Below are positions 38,255 through 49,254 of a DNA stretch of 64,000 nucleotides, in pieces. A program made the translations under genes and the position numbers. A model generated the notes under the pieces. The model saw only the letters and a program-made list of their open reading frames with translations. It was not told the DNA's origin and did not search any database. The DNA lies in contig CM032669.1 in assembly GCA_019095985.1 (NCBI GenBank), forward strand, positions 10,060,270-10,124,269. The letters run 5' to 3'. Within the stretch, counting starts at the first letter, position 1. Each line of letters starts with the position of its first letter. This DNA is from Streblospio benedicti (Eukaryota > Annelida > Polychaeta > Spionida > Spionidae).

Positions 38255-38400
38255 CTGACGTTTTGATTTGATTTGATTTATTTCGTTTATCACAGGCATA
38301 TTAATACGACAGAGTAAATAAAAGATTACAGATAGGTAAAAAATGTAAATATAAGTAAAAGTGAATAGAGATATACAAATATAATAAAAAATGAACCACG
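38255..38400 (-). mobile_element. LINE-like 3' end with (ATCAA)n tail
   Basis: On the minus strand an AT-rich stretch ends in GTGATAAACGAAATAAATC followed by repeated ATCAA, the type of short-repeat tail left by many non-LTR retrotransposons. No coding part is recognisable, so the family is unknown. Confidence 0.4.
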
Positions 38401-38558
38401 TGACAAACAAGGAGCACTAAAAAGATATCCATTTAAAATGGAGAGTCTTATTTCCATAGTTGACCTTGGTGAAACAGGGAAAAACAACGGACTAGAAATG
38501 ATAATGCCATAGTACATAATAATTACATTACTAATGATTAACCTGACTGAGAACAGGT

Positions 38559-39554
38559 ATTGTAGGAATTGACCACGAGATTGGAGTGTCAATCGTGAAA
38601 TTGAGCATGCTGACGTCTGATTTACCCGAACAAAGTGAGCTCTGGACAGGGCAAAAACAAAAACGCTTTTGCAAAGCACATTATTGAAAAACATGGGGAT
38701 GGGGAAGAGGTCAAATTCGGATTCAAAATAGTTAAACATTTTGCAAAACCATTAGAGAGACAAGTCCGGGAGGGTGTTGAGATACTTGGAATGAAAGCAG
38801 ATGTAGTAATGAACTCTAAATTAGATCACTATAAACCATCACTATAAACATTTTAGAGGAATTAGAATTAAATTTAAATTTGAATTAGATTTATAATGGG
38901 AGTAAGGGAAATTAGTGTTCTAATATGAATAATGGGTGCAGTATGGCACAGTATAGTAATATGTAATCTATTAGTGTTGTTTTATAGTATATAATATATT
39001 AATGCATAATTGATAATCCTTTATGAAGAGAATTGTAGAAGTTTTAGTATTGTTGTATTTTAATCAAAAGTGATACTTTTAATGTTGTCATATTTCTGAA
39101 TAGCTCTTAATATTTTGTATATGGTGGTCTATTTAGTACTATCATGGTAACGTAAGCATTAACAAATTTGAAAAGGAGTCTGTTGACTTGAAAACATGTT
39201 AATAAAGATATGTAAATGAAAAGTAGTTGTTTTTTTGGAATAAGTGAACAGCAAAAGAAAGAAAAGACAAGGTAACATGAATCCATATGCTGTATACCAA
39301 GTAACTAGAATAATATATATGTATACTAGTTGTCTAGCCCCTGCTAGAAAATTATGAAGCTACAAAATAAGATGAAAAAAATTGGACATTGTGCAGAAAA
39401 GTGGGAGCAATACCGTGACGGCTCTCATATATGCATATGATTGAAGGGAAATGAAACTAACCTTGAGATAACAGAAATTAGAGATATAAAGCAATATCGA
39501 GATAATAAGGTGCTACCATTGTAGGAATTGACCACGAGATTGGAGTGTCAATCG
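38559..39554 (+). repeat. Pair of identical 37-bp direct repeats 959 bp apart
   Basis: ATTGTAGGAATTGACCACGA GATTGGAGTGTCAATCG occurs at 38559-38595 and 39518-39554 without a mismatch. The retroelement C-terminal fragment lies between. Confidence 0.8.
38630..38847 (+). pseudogene. C-terminal fragment of a retroelement-type protein
   Basis: Seventy residues (NAFAKHIIEKHGDGEEVKFG, FKIVKHFAKPLERQVREGVE, VVMNSKLDHYKPSL) resemble the end of invertebrate retroelement proteins, where a CYxGET-type endonuclease region precedes HM..H....HG, LERQ..EG and MNSKLDH. The upstream domain is not visible. The start codon is not meaningful; the piece is a truncated remnant. Confidence 0.45.
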
Positions 39555-41460
39555 CAAAAATCAATCGCATGTACACTGTGTGTACATGTGACAGACCATA
39601 CGCCAATGAGAAATTTATTTCAGTTCATATTAAGATGCCAGGGAGAGAGGACATCATAACATTTTATCTGATGCACTGCATATACTTCCATCACATCGAC
39701 AACAGTCACTGCGTTACCTGGTATACATTATAGAAATGCGGATGTGAAATGAGGACAGGTTTAAACACATATACTGTCCCACTTCCAATAATTGGTTGAA
39801 GAATCGTACAACCAGTTTAAGCAGCAAATAATGTTTGAGCCACATTCAGTAGTTTAGATGGATAAATTATTTCAGTTGTGTTGATAACAGACGTTAAACA
39901 CAATTGGAATGAACGTTACTACCCAACAGTCACCATTTAGATAAGTTTTAATTTAAAAAGAGCGCCAAACAAAGATATGGTGAGCGATAAACAAGCAAAA
40001 GTAAAAAATCACATCAACAAAATATAGTCTTTTATTCTTTCATCTATTTCTGCTGCTCTAGTATTGCGGTCTAAATTAAACCTATGTTAGAGTGTCCAGC
40101 TCAAAATATGGAATTAATGTGATGGGAAATGATAGCAGAAACAATTTAAAAAAAAAAGATTTTTAAAATCTGATGGATAATAAGAGAGATATGGCCAATT
40201 TAGCATNNNNNNNNNNNNNNNNNNNNNNNNNNNNNNNNNNNNNNNNNNNNNNNNNNNNNNNNNNNNNNNNNNNNNNNNNNNNNNNNNNNNNNNNNNNNNN
40301 NNNNNNTCATCACATTTGATACACTGAAATACAGGCAATTCAAAATTCACGCTCAAAATTTAGAGCAAATTCACAATCACAGCCTTTGTAATGAGCAGAT
40401 CATCAGTCACCAATAATAGGTTCCATCACATTTCACGCACTTAGATACAACCAATTCACAATTCATTCTCAAGATGTAGGGCAAAACCAATTATATTTTT
40501 GCTGACCCTCTCAGTTAATACCCAGGTTATGGGCTAACATTTGCGGGGACAAGTAACGTTTTTTAAGGATTTTACTAAATTTTGATTTTTCTCTCTTATT
40601 TGTACTTCAATTTATACAAATTACACCTTGTTGTACAGGTAAAACATCTCATCCAATGATATAACATGGTTTGAAACATACAGATCAAAGATATTGTTAT
40701 GAAGCAATTAGTGAAAATTTTACAACTTTGCCGGCATCCCAATTTAGAAATTTGGTACGCAATATTCATTAACTACACAAATTTAGTTTGGAGATATTGG
40801 CCTTTAAACCTTTAAAGTCACTGTATAATTACTTCTCGTTAATTGGTGTCCATAACATGTATCACAGTAGAAAAACGTGATAAAAGGTCCATTTCAAACG
40901 CATGTTGTTGTTCATTGCTTATAGTTTAATAAAAATAAACATGTGAAAATTGGTTATTCATCCATATTACCTCATAGTGCAGCAAAGATTGAGTTATCAT
41001 TCAATTATACGGAATGGTGTCCACAAAATGTCATAATAGGAAAGCTGTTGCTGATGAAAGCTTCATTTGTCAAGATGTTGTTCATCATTATTTACAGTAT
41101 GATAAACATTAAAAAGCTGAAAATAGATTAATTTCCCCATAAAGTTACTCGTCCTTGTAATATAAATGAGAATGCTTGTAATAGTTTCAAGAAAGCGGCA
41201 ACTGTAAGTAATATGATTGTAATCACCATGGTTTTAGATATAACATTTGGATAACTGCATGTGATGATAAACATGTATGTTAATCGGGTATGCATTGTCT
41301 TATGGGCATGCGTCATTCATCGATGTTGAGTGTCAGCCATTAATATTCATTACTTATTTAGCCTGATAAGGAATTTCGATATATAATGACGTCACCTATA
41401 ACATACATATCTCAAATAACCACCCAGTGAAGATAAACCTTGTTGAACCTAAAACACAAA
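38850..41460. other. No gene recognised; includes a gap
   Basis: AT-rich. Besides the second 37-bp direct repeat, a GATAAC-type MITE trace (about 39440-39515) and the gap, nothing is identifiable. Confidence 0.4.
40207..40306. other. Assembly gap (100 N)
   Basis: Exactly 100 N, a conventional scaffold gap of unknown true length. Confidence 0.99.
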
Positions 41461-41470
41461 ACACAAACAC

Positions 41471-41655
<185 letters not shown>

Positions 41656-41835
41656 AGACCACCCTGTTATCCGAATCCCATTGTGCCATATAGGAAGTGA
41701 CCACAAAGTGACAAGTAGTTTGTTTTATCATCCATCAACTGACCCGTCAACCAACAAGAGTCACCAACTGACCGCGAATCTGCTGTCACCCACCAACTGA
41801 CCACCAAGTGACCACTGGGAGCGTGTTTGGTCAGC

Positions 41836-41877
41836 ATGCAGGAGGCGCCATGCAGGGGTCGTCGTCTGCTGCTCTAG
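41836..41877 (+). promoter_or_regulatory. Overlapping upstream open reading frame
   Basis: An ATG 14 bases before the proposed start at 41850 opens 13 codons in another frame and stops at TAG 41875, inside the coding exon. If both lie on the mRNA it would be expected to lower initiation at 41850. This depends on 41850 being the true start. Confidence 0.35.
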
Positions 41878-41912
41878 CCGCCCCCATCCTCCTGCCCGTG
41901 CTCAATGAAGAG
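41850..41912 (+). CDS. Candidate first coding exon of an unrecognised acidic protein
   Basis: The ATG at 41850 has a G at -3 and opens 21 codons (MQGSSSAALAAPILLPVLNE then E) to a phase-0 donor AG|GTTGGT. Reading through gives a stop after 12 more codons. The same frame is open upstream only back to a TGA at 41769, so the exon is either initiating or a short internal one. The match to the exon at 46252 is in phase, and the PVLNE motif recurs there as PVLNEDV and PVLEDP, which ties the two together. The donor is weak (GTTGGT). An out-of-frame ATG at 41836 opens a 13-codon upstream frame that overlaps this start. I do not recognise the protein. Confidence 0.5.
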
Positions 41913-42090
41913 GTTGGTGCTCATTCAGTTTTGCCTGCTTTTGCACAATGACTCTGGCCCTATTGCCACATATGATTGTCTATTGTCCAAAAAAAAAAAA
42001 AAAAAACATTTTTGATTTATTTTGCATAGCATATAATAAAACCACGTGTATGAGCAACTCATGAACACTGATGAAGGAGTAAATACTGTT

Positions 42091-42432
42091 GTGCTTCCGT
42101 GGCCGAGTGCATAGGGAGTTGGACTTGTGACCAGAAGGTCGTGGGTGCGATTCCCCGTCGGGTCTGATGGTGGGTGTTGAGCAAACCTACCTCTAACAGG
42201 TTGCAGTCCGCTCCGTGGTACCTACACGTTAAATAGGTACAGGTCAGGCGAGTGAACGCAAATGTGCGTGATTAGCACGTCTGCGCTACGGTAGCGATGT
42301 GCTGTATGCTCCCCGGGGAGTTGAGAAAGATATAGTGTGACAAGGATGCATATGACCTGGTGTGAATATGTTAAGTCGCTACAGCACGATAAAAGTGGAT
42401 TGCGACGATAAATAGCCACGTTTACATTTACA
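42091..42432 (+). mobile_element. tRNA-Met-derived SINE, copy 1
   Basis: The head has a box A (GTGGCCGAGTGCATAGG) and box B (GGTGCGATTCCC) at tRNA spacing. A body of about 260 bases follows (AGGTTGCAGTCCGCTCC, GATGTGCTGTATGCTCCC, GGGGAGTTGAGAAAGA). It matches the copy at 57480 almost throughout. The anticodon position reads GTG here against CAT in the other copy. It lies inside the proposed intron of the acidic-protein gene. Confidence 0.85.
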
Positions 42433-42705
42433 TACTACATTAGATTCATATTATTAGACCCCAAAATATGATGAAGCTCTGAACTAGTAACCAAAAATAA
42501 AGTGTCATACGCGACTTATATATTTTTTATAGTGCTTAGTTTTAATGTTACTAAAGGATGATGTGATTTAAAGCAAAGAAATTTTATTGCCTAATAATAT
42601 AATAATTTGTCAATATTTGCATGAAAATAAAAAATATCTGATCCAAAACATAATGCTTTATATTGACTGTCTAATAAAAACAGAGTCTAACATTTTTTCA
42701 TTACT

Positions 42706-42876
42706 CAGGCAGATCCAGGTTTTCAGAAAAATGGAGTGGGTGCACTTATAGTGGGAACTCATGGGTTTTGTACGCACGATCACTAGCTAACATGCCAAAA
42801 CACCTATGATTCAAGTATGAAAATAAGGTATTTTGGTGGGTAAAAAAAGGAGGGGCGCCCCCTAGATCTGCCTATG
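42706..42876. mobile_element. G-rich MITE, CATAGGCAGATCCAGG family
   Basis: CAGGCAGATCCAGGTTTTCA at the left and CCTAGATCTGCCTATG at the right, with GTATTTTGGTGGGTAAAAA inside. Confidence 0.65.
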
Positions 42877-43267
42877 CATTATACATTGTTAAATTCTCTT
42901 CTCTGTTATCTCAAGATATTATAACATGCAGCTCTAGTGCCTTCCTTCATTATTGATGTTTACTTGAAAATCTGTGTACATTGCGGGTATGATTAATGGT
43001 ATAAGTATATCACTTAATATACCCTAGTATTTATAGGAAAACATACATGTAAGTCTAATATCGTATACTTGTGAGGTAATTCCATTTGTTTTATTTTGTG
43101 TTTGTCTTAGTGTTAGGATGGTAATATATATTGTAATAGAATATAAATAATGTAAATGCAGGGCTTAACGCTAACTTTTAAAAGTGGGTGCCCATTCGGG
43201 CATGTGGGTGTCCGAATGAAATATCTAGGTGCCCGAATAAAATAACATGTGTTAGATGATAAATAAG

Positions 43268-43682
43268 TGACGCACCACGCCGTAACCCGGGTTACCGTGA
43301 TACCCCGGCCCGTGAAAATAATAAAAAAATCATTTTTGAGGTAATTATTTTTTTTTACAAAAGCAATACCCCTGTATGCCGTGATGACTGGTAGGCTGCT
43401 GTGATATCAAATTTGGTTAATATTCATAAGCAAAATGTTCAAGTTTTGTCTCAAAGGAAACATTTATTTATTCTTGATTTATTAAAACTCGATTTCCAAC
43501 TTAACACATTGTGACAAAACGAAAATGCGCACGATCGTCATTACTTTTGGCGGCCTGATTTTTAGCAACGACCGATATTCAGAAATATCACGGGAGAAAC
43601 GGGGCATTACGACATGCCGGGGTTTGCATTTCACGGCACCCTGGGGCATCATACGGACCCCGGGTTACGACGTGATGCATCA
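43268..43682. mobile_element. Palindromic MITE nested in the hAT-like pair
   Basis: The left end, GACGCACCACGCCGTAACCC, pairs with the right end, read in reverse as GATGCATCACGTCGTAACCC. The pairing continues with diverged GTGAT-CCCCGG and CCGTGAAA stretches. The centre is AT-rich and holds no recognisable gene. Confidence 0.55.
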
Positions 43683-43799
43683 AGTTTTATATATTTATAA
43701 AGCTATTAGGCGCCTTGCTATAATTATACACTGCTTATAATAACTCTGTAACTAAGAATGAACACTTCTCTCGTCTTGGGTTTCTTCATTCATCATATA

Positions 43800-44957
43800 T
43801 ACAAGAATTTTAAGATACCAACAGAAACCACTGGGACTCACATTTTGGCGAGACTTTCGCTCTTATCGCAAGAGCTTCTTCAGGCCGAACCCCCCCACAT
43901 ATGTGGTTCCGATACGTAGTTGACACCTTTGTGCTCATCCATGAGTACTTCATAGAAGGTTTCACCAACCACATCAACAGCATTGATCCCAACATTAAAT
44001 TCACCAATGAACCCGAGGTGAATTTCAAGATTCCTTTTCTGGACACATGTGTTAAGATTAATGATGATGCCACCACTTCAGTTGAAATCTATCGAAAATC
44101 GACGCACACTGATCAATACCTGAATTTCCAATCAAACCACCATTTGGAACATAAAAGATCAGTGGTCCGGATTCTCTTAAATTGCGCCCACAATTTGGTC
44201 ACCACGCCTGAAGATCAGGCCAGGGAGTGTAAGCACGTCAAAGCAGTGTCAAAGCAGTGTCAAAGCAGTGTCAAAGCAGTTGAAAGACAATGGATATAAA
44301 CCATGGGTGTTTAAATTACCAAGGCCAAAAGTCAAAGAGTCGTCCAATGACGCAAACAGTGGTGTGAGTACAAAAACCCCAGTCTGCATCCCCTATGTGA
44401 GAGGGCTGTCAGAAAAACTGACCAGTGTGTTCCGTGAACAGGGTGTAAGCACCTACCACAAACATTTCAACACCATGTTGCCCACTCCGAAGGACAAGTC
44501 TCCGGATGACTCGAAATGTGGGAGTATATATGAAGTACAGTGTCCACAGTGCCGGTACACCTATGTCGGTGAGACCGGAAGAACGTTAAGTACTCGTATC
44601 AAAGAGCACCTGAACCCCAAGAGAGTGCCCACTTCTGTAGGTGACCATATTAGAGACACGGCCATACCATCAGACCCAGAAACTTCAAAATTGTGGCGCG
44701 TGAGGACTTAGAAATCCGTAGAAAGATCAGGGAAGCCGTGGAAATCCGTGTACGGCGCCCTGAGATGAACCGAGACACCGGCTACGACCTGCCCCCCGTT
44801 TTCCTGCCACTGCTGTCATGTGACTGCCGCCGCCATGGCGGTCACATGACCAACTAAGGACTGTTCATTCGACCTGAAGAAGCTCTTGCGATAAGAGCGA
44901 AAGTTTCGCCAAAATGTGAGTCCCAATGGTTTCTGTTGGTATCTTAAAATTCTTGTA
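43800..44957 (+). mobile_element. Penelope-like element, 5'-truncated, bounded by inverted repeats
   Basis: The segment encodes the end of a Penelope-type reverse transcriptase (WFRYVVDTFVLIHEYF at 43901, then PEVNFKIPFLDT and HRS-type STHTDQYLNF). A GIY-YIG endonuclease domain follows (YEVQCPQCRYTYVGETGRTL near 44530, then RIKEHLNP). The usual catalytic DD appears as VD. The two domains lie in two frames that change over an 11-bp tandem repeat at about 44236-44282. About 85 bases at each end (43800-43888 and 44870-44957) are near-identical inverted copies, a layout known for Penelope elements with rearranged terminal repeats. Most of the reverse transcriptase is absent, so the copy is inactive. 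Confidence 0.88.
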
Positions 44958-46109
44958 AACTCTGTAACTCATGTAACTGTTGGACATCAAATGCTTTTGT
45001 TTTACAAGATCTGATCAGCAATGTTTTCAGTTTTTAGTTTTAATGTTATCTGCAGGTGAAATATCAGACTTGAATAAAGATTTGTACAAGACAGACAAAT
45101 AATAGGGCAAATTGTCTTTACAAACAAAAGCATTTGATGGCTTTGGTTGTTCGGAGGCCAAAATCGAAGACTTCTGTTTAGAAATGATTACGCAACAAGG
45201 TTCCTCATAAAATACTACTGGTAACAAATTTCGAAACAAAAACTAAATTAGTCATGACTTAAGAATGACGATTCAAATATAAAACCCCGTTAAATTATTC
45301 ATGCAAATATCATTGAAAAGCACAATTTCACAAGCTACTGTAAATACACCATTTTCACTGTCTCAATCACGAAGGCTTGAAGATAACTTAACGCCGCCCA
45401 TCATCCTCAAAAGGAAGTATTCAACAAACCATATAGAAAATAATAGAATCGTAGTGTGCTCTTGTCTCATCGGATTTCCACTATTATAAAGTTATCCTTT
45501 GTGTAATAATTTCTTTAATTAGGGATTGCAAATAGTAGGATGTAAATATTATTTTATCTAAATTTTGGACTTAAACTTAAAGACAGTCATCGACCTATCA
45601 TATGAACGATGAAATATTGCCAGCAATTTCTGGATGCCCAGTCGGGCATGTGACCATGGCTGACTACATGCCCGGCTGAGCCTCCTGGATGCCCCGGGCA
45701 TGCGGGCACCCACTAACGTCAAGCCCTCATTAATGTAAAATAATATAAATCGAAGAACAGTGATTGATAAGCAGATCGCAAAGGAGGCTGTCGCCACCGT
45801 GAAACTGGTTTCAAATACAGAATAAAACATTTTAAAATCTTTAGGATATTCATATATTGCATGGTAAGAAGAAAGACTGTACATATTTATCTCGAGACCA
45901 CATGCAATGTATCGTATAAACTCGATATTAAATAGCAAGATACATTTGTTTTCCAACTTTCAATTCATTTCCAACATTCAAACACAAGTTAGACTCTTTT
46001 TAGTGGACAGTCAAGATAAACCCATGGAAATAAGTTAATGAATATATTTATATTCAAACATTAATTGTGCTGTCAACCAATTTATAATTACACATGTATT
46101 TGTACTAGT
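44958..46109. other. Rest of the hAT-like interior and intron; no exon seen
   Basis: AT-rich until the inverted end at 45640-45729. No coding signal. Confidence 0.4.
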
Positions 46110-46197
46110 CAATTTGTTTGTTTAGTTTCTAAGTATATTTCCTATTCTGTTTGTGGGTGTAAAGTGTAATTATAAATAAATCATATCATATCATATC
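46110..46197 (+). mobile_element. Retroelement-like tail with (ATCAT)n repeat
   Basis: GTAATTATAAATAAATC runs into ATATCATATCATATC, a 3' tail typical of CR1/L2-like LINEs or their SINEs. It ends 54 bases before the splice acceptor of the acidic-protein exon. Confidence 0.4.
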
Positions 46198-46251
46198 AAA
46201 ACAACATATTGACAGTACACATTCTCCTTCCGTCCTCCTCGCCCCCTGCAG

Positions 46252-46666
46252 GTTGGTGACTCCGGGGGTTCCGACTCGGACAATGACGGCGACGACGACG
46301 GCGGAGGCGGCGCCCTCGACCCCGTGCTCGAGGACCCGCTCAGCGACTCGGACAGTGGCCACGACGACGCCTTCTGGAACCTGCCGCCCGTGCTCAACGA
46401 GGACGTGGGCGGGGACGGCATCACCCAGCACCAGCGCTACTTCCTCACGCACGGCCACCACGGCACCGGCCTCCTCGGAGACCCTGACCACCTGCCGTAC
46501 GGCGGGCTGAGGGTCGGGGGAGGAGGTGATGAAGAAAGGCATGGGAGGGCGAGGTATGGGGACAGGCGCTGTAACGGATATGGATACGGAAATGGGATAA
46601 ATGGTGACTCTTATGCCTTCGAGGATATCGATGGATCCAGGATACCGAATGGGAATCACAGAACAG
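46252..46666 (+). CDS. Coding exon of an unrecognised acidic, glycine-rich protein
   Basis: This is a GC-rich open exon in AT-rich surroundings, bounded by a strong pyrimidine-rich acceptor (CCCCCTGCAG) and a donor ACAG|GTAGGG. Its length of 415 bases takes phase 0 in and phase 1 out. It encodes about 138 residues: an Asp/Ser/Gly-rich start (GSDSDNDGDDDGGGG), DPVLEDPLSDSDSGHDDAFW, NLPPVLNEDVGGDG, then a His/Gly segment (YFLTHGHHGTG) and an Arg/Gly/Tyr-rich tail. The SDSDSGHDD cluster resembles casein kinase 2 sites, and the repeated PVL(N)E could be a short linear motif. There is no membrane segment or recognisable domain. A nuclear or scaffold protein is possible, but that is inference. Further exons should lie downstream; none is clear before 64000. 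Confidence 0.65.
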
Positions 46667-48150
46667 GTAGGGGACTTTTTGTTGGTTGGCGGTTATCGTT
46701 TGCATGTGGTTAGCTGTGGTCAGTATGATTGTATCGCTGGTGGACAATGGTCAGCTGTTCGAGTGTGTACTTATGTCTTGTTTTGTTATTTCCCAGACAG
46801 GTTACAAGTGAATCCGCCTATATGATTTGTATTTGTCTAGTGGTGTCTGTCTTATTCGGTCAGAAGGAAACGCATTGGCATTTCGTGTTCAATTATCCAA
46901 ACGATGTTGTTGTTTAAAACAACATATCATTTCCTATCTTGTGGTAATTTCAAATAAGAACTCGTCAGTCTTGAGTTGCAAAAGTTCCCGTCACTTTACA
47001 TTTTGACTCGGTTTTTCGGTAGTCAGAACAGCGGCATCTCACGAGCTGACATCATGGCCTCAAGTGTCTCTGGATCCGACTTAAACACGCATGATGGAAC
47101 ACAACTGGATATGAATCCACTGCTAATACAAAGAACATAAAATCTCTTCTCAACTTTCAGACATATTTAGCACTTGGCCAATGACACCCTTTGAATCCGT
47201 CAATGCCATCTCATTGGCCGTTAATACCACACATATCGGTGGTGCCTGTTGTCGTGAGTGTTGGCCATGAGAGCGATGGCCATGACACCGACATGCGCTA
47301 AACAGACAGTGTGTCCGAAGGTGTCCGCTAATTGTGTTTGAAATAATGAGGAGATGCCACAATGTGTTTACAGGGAGGGCAAGGTCGTTCAGCTCAGGTG
47401 ATTTAGGCGGAGCGTATGATCTTGTTAGCTTTTGAAATATGGTATGCAGCTGCATCCTTTTTGACCATTTCTAAACATATCTTTTGAATAGAAGGGCGTG
47501 AAAAGATATTAGATTGATGAATGAGAAGCTTTCTCTATATTAAACTTTTGATAGTTGCGTCGCTTCAGCAGCTGAAGCGAAAGCCTTGTGTTTCGTTCGT
47601 TTGTAACTAAGTATGTATCTATGTATGTTTGTCTCCGGACAAGCTAGAGCTTTTACGCTTGGCCCGATTTTAACTTTACACAACTATTTGGTATGACGCA
47701 ACATCGAAGAGATTTGATTTTGGGCACTTTGCCAATTAAAGTGTGCTTTCCATAGTGCTATTTTGGGTCAATTTTCAACATTTTCTGCAATAGTTTTGTT
47801 GATGCTTGTGAGAAAGCATTCAACTTTGTACAATGCTTACATGCCTACTGAATATTACCTGTATTCAATTCTGGCAATTTGCCAATTAGAGTTTACCTTT
47901 CAGAGGGCCATTTTAATTATTTTCTTTCCATTTTTCCACTATAGTTTCAATACTCTGCGAAACATGACTATCGAATTGGCATAGTGGTTATATTGGTTAA
48001 TTTGTTTACAATTAATTCATGTACATGGTATGTCACAAATGCATAAAATTTCCAGTACGGCCATCGGCCCTTTCGGAAATAAAGATTGGAATAAAAGTGC
48101 ACAGAGAGCAAAGCGTTACCATATTAATGTCGACTCTTGGGCAATAGATA
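46667..48150. other. Intron or intergenic, no exon recognised
   Basis: Downstream of the acidic-protein exon. 47560-48090 reads like an unidentified repeat ending in CGGAAATAAAGATTGGAATA, but there is no partner copy in the window. Confidence 0.4.
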
Positions 48151-48161
48151 TTTACTTTAGC

Positions 48162-48531
48162 CATATCAACAAGTATCACTAATTTTGTGCTAAATCCATA
48201 AACTTACTATAATTGTCTTAATATTTTCGGACATTTTCAATGTCCATCGTCTGAGACTTTTCTGTCACCAGGTGGCAGCACGTGACAGAAGTGGAAGTCA
48301 GTCAGTGTTTGTTGTTGGGGGGTGGTCGAGGGCGCGCGTGGTGGTTTGGGGCTGCCCTAGGTCTCAGAAGGTTGTCGTAGGCGTGAGATAACTGGTATGC
48401 TCTTTCATCTTCATCTTCATCCTGGTGACAGAAAAGTCTCAGATGATGGACATTGAAAATGTTCGAAAATATTAAGACAATTATAGTAAGTTTATGGATT
48501 TAGCACAAAATTAGTGTTACTTGTTGATATG
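48162..48531. mobile_element. Snapback element with 111-bp near-perfect arms
   Basis: The left arm (48162-48272) and right arm (48421-48531) are inverted copies with only about three differences. They enclose a 148-base, G-rich loop. A 12-base direct repeat, TACTTTAGCCAT, lies at 48153-48164 and 48565-48576 and may mark the insertion edges. There is no coding capacity. The near identity suggests recent insertion or arm-to-arm conversion. Confidence 0.8.
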
Positions 48532-49254
48532 AAAAAGAAATCCAATGAATCTCTTTTACAAATCTACTTTAGCCATGTTTAGGAAGCGCCTGCAATCCAA
48601 TGCCAACAACATACCGGTAGATGTACGATGAGTCACGCATCAAGTAAGACTTTTTTCTGGTTTGATTGCAAAGCAAACATCTTTATTGTCCATGGGTCAA
48701 TGTTGCTCTAGCGACGCTGTGATCTCTGTGCACTTTTGATCTAGTTTGTGTTAGTGATTGACACTGTCGGCTGAATGTGCTTCATGATGCAAGTATATGA
48801 GAAATTCATGATCAATTTGTCCAGTTGATTTTTGTGATGTGATATAAAACAGTGGGTCTCATGATTCAATCATCTAGATGTTTTTTTAAAATATTTTTTT
48901 ATCAATTTCGAACTCTACAGTTCCCAAAAATTATATTTGAATATTAGAGTTATATTTGAAAGAAAAGCAGGTAAATACATTAAAATATTTGAGTCGTGAG
49001 AACAAGACTTGAATCACATTTACATTCACAATTGAAAAAGAAAAGACAATGCCATGTAAATGAATTTATCTAGTGCAAATGTAGTCTACTGTAGTGTGTT
49101 TGTATGGTCAAATGATATAACTATATCTAGACAACACAAAAAATAGCACCATAGGCAGCTTTTTACGCCAACCATTTGAGAGGAAAGTAACTAATGTTAA
49201 AGGGACATGAACAGCAACCACCTCCTCTGACAATTTCACTTAATAATTTTAACA

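Larger units (their letters stand above)
43159..45729. mobile_element. hAT-like inverted-repeat pair enclosing nested elements
   Basis: The left end reads CAGGGCTTAACGCTAAC then GTGGGTGCCC. The right end, read in reverse, gives AGGGCTTGACGTTAGTGGG and TGCCCG. The CAGGG start resembles hAT ends. Flanks on both sides contain AATGTAAA, but not at the exact offset of an 8-bp duplication, so the target duplication is unproven. No transposase is seen between the ends. The Penelope-like copy (43800-44957) and a palindromic element (43268-43682) lie inside. Confidence 0.5.
41913..46251 (+). other. Putative 4.3-kb intron of the acidic-protein gene
   Basis: The proposed intron runs from GT at 41913 to AG at 46250-46251. 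Both boundaries carry the same nine bases, AGGTTGGTG (41911-41919 and 46250-46258). The intron holds a tRNA-Met-derived SINE, a G-rich MITE, a hAT-like inverted-repeat pair, a nested palindromic element, a Penelope-like copy and a retroelement-like tail. Confidence 0.5.

Noticed and set aside
46186-46659. Minus-strand frame over the acidic-protein exon (157 codons)
   Set aside because: It is antisense to an exon that has good splice sites, and its Val/Ala-rich product looks like a reverse reading of the GC-rich strand.
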